In this document: positions 4,625 to 5,069 of the stretch, piece after piece
Numbering within the stretch: position 1 is the stretch's first letter
How the letters are laid out: the number at the start of each line of letters is the position of its first letter
NCBI GenBank assembly: GCA_937896265.1
Contig: CALBMD010000435.1
Location: 1-5,069, forward strand
Direction of reading: 5' to 3'
Source of the DNA: an uncultured Pseudomonadota bacterium
Lineage (GTDB): Bacteria > Bdellovibrionota_B > Oligoflexia > Oligoflexales > Bog-1112
DNA length: 5,069 bases
The notes under the pieces: generated by a model
Seen by the model: the letters and a program-made list of their open reading frames with translations, nothing else
Told to the model about the DNA's origin: nothing
Databases searched by the model: none
Translations under genes and position numbers: made by a program

Positions 4625-5069
4625 TCAAATCGGTACGCAGATTTTTTCGTTTTTTAGAGCCTTAAAAGTGATACTAGCAATTTGATCCAAAATTTCTGAA
4701 TTAAAATGTGGGTCTCCAGGAATAGCAATATCACGAATGCTCACAGTATCGTGCAAACTTTCAAGATCTTTGACGATGTGAACGTTTTTTTGGGTGCGAG
4801 CGTAAATCTCTATAAGGCGTCGACCCTTTAGGTAAAGCAAATCGCTATTGCGAATAAGGCGAGGGAGGGGCAGAATAATCACAGTAGCCCCTTCTTGTTG
4901 AATCGTTGCGACTAATCGCTGAATGACCGTTGAAAAGGGTTCTACGGTGATCTTTTCCTGAAATTTAGTAATTTCTTGTTGCGGTAAGTAAGCCCAATCA
5001 CCGCTACCGTGTCTGAAAAAAAGCCACCAAAAACTTTGTTGCATGAGACGCGGCAGATAAAAATGATCC
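4625..5069 (-). CDS. Probable SGNH/GDSL-type hydrolase or O-acyltransferase, C-terminal part (5' end beyond window)
   Basis: The reading frame is open to the right edge: eight further codons (DHFYLPRL) precede the Met at 5042-5044, and that Met has no ribosome site, so the real start lies outside the window. Numbering from that Met, the visible part has an amphipathic stretch (PFSTVIQRLVATI, 36-48), a hydrophobic strand ATVIILPLPRLI (53-64), and, near the end, IAIPGDPHFNSEILDQIA (106-123). The D-x-H-x-N pattern (Asp111, His113, Asn115) followed by a helix resembles the last catalytic block of SGNH-fold esterases and polysaccharide O-acetyl-modifying enzymes. The nucleophile Ser block would be N-terminal and is not visible, so the assignment rests on one motif plus the fold-like pattern. 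Substrate and location are unknown. The gene ends 130 bases before the kinase start and is probably in a separate transcript. A plain hypothetical protein is the alternative. Confidence 0.5.
   Translation of the reverse strand, partial: DHFYLPRLMQQSFWWLFFRHGSGDWAYLPQQEITKFQEKITVEPFSTVIQRLVATIQQEGATVIILPLPRLIRNSDLLYLKGRRLIEIYARTQKNVHIVKDLESLHDTVSIRDIAIPGDPHFNSEILDQIASITFKALKNEKICVPI

Overview
The window looks like one end of a draft or metagenomic contig from a motile, probably Gram-negative bacterium with moderately AT-rich DNA. All genuine genes lie on the minus strand, so they read right to left. Bases 1-27 match the 3' part of the standard Illumina TruSeq read-2 adapter. They are followed by about 90 bases of a plus-strand membrane pyrophosphatase (hppA) gene, which runs directly into the middle of a chemotaxis gene on the opposite strand. 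Both genes are cut at the same point, so the first ~130 bases are best treated as an assembly or library chimera.

From about 130 to 3595 there is a compact chemosensory block. In transcription order it holds a transmembrane methyl-accepting chemotaxis protein (583 aa), the methyltransferase CheR (287 aa, 17 bases downstream) and a fused CheD deamidase-CheB receiver protein (2 bases downstream of cheR, C-terminus lost at the chimera). These form a receptor-adaptation module: CheR adds methyl groups to receptor glutamates, and the CheD-CheB protein would deamidate glutamines and, if a methylesterase domain follows, remove methyl groups. No cheA, cheW or cheY is in view. The CheB-type receiver has Ala where one of the two Mg2+-binding acidic residues is expected.

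Bases 3596-3846 are non-coding, with hairpins at the end of the upstream gene and an inverted repeat that could be an operator for the receptor operon. Bases 3847-4494 encode an archaeal-type adenylate kinase that, unusually, starts with what looks like a Sec signal peptide. It has its own plausible promoter, a leader stem-loop and a strong ribosome binding site. At the right edge (4625-5069) is the C-terminal part of a probable SGNH/GDSL-type hydrolase or acyltransferase that continues off the window.

Taxonomy is uncertain. The receptor hairpin tip resembles, from memory, receptors of Bdellovibrio-like bacteria, but that is a recollection and not a search result. The hppA scrap may come from elsewhere in the same genome or from another organism. 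The most interesting biology is the apparently exported archaeal-type adenylate kinase and the CheD-CheB fusion with an altered receiver. I see no mobile element, CRISPR array, tRNA or rRNA.
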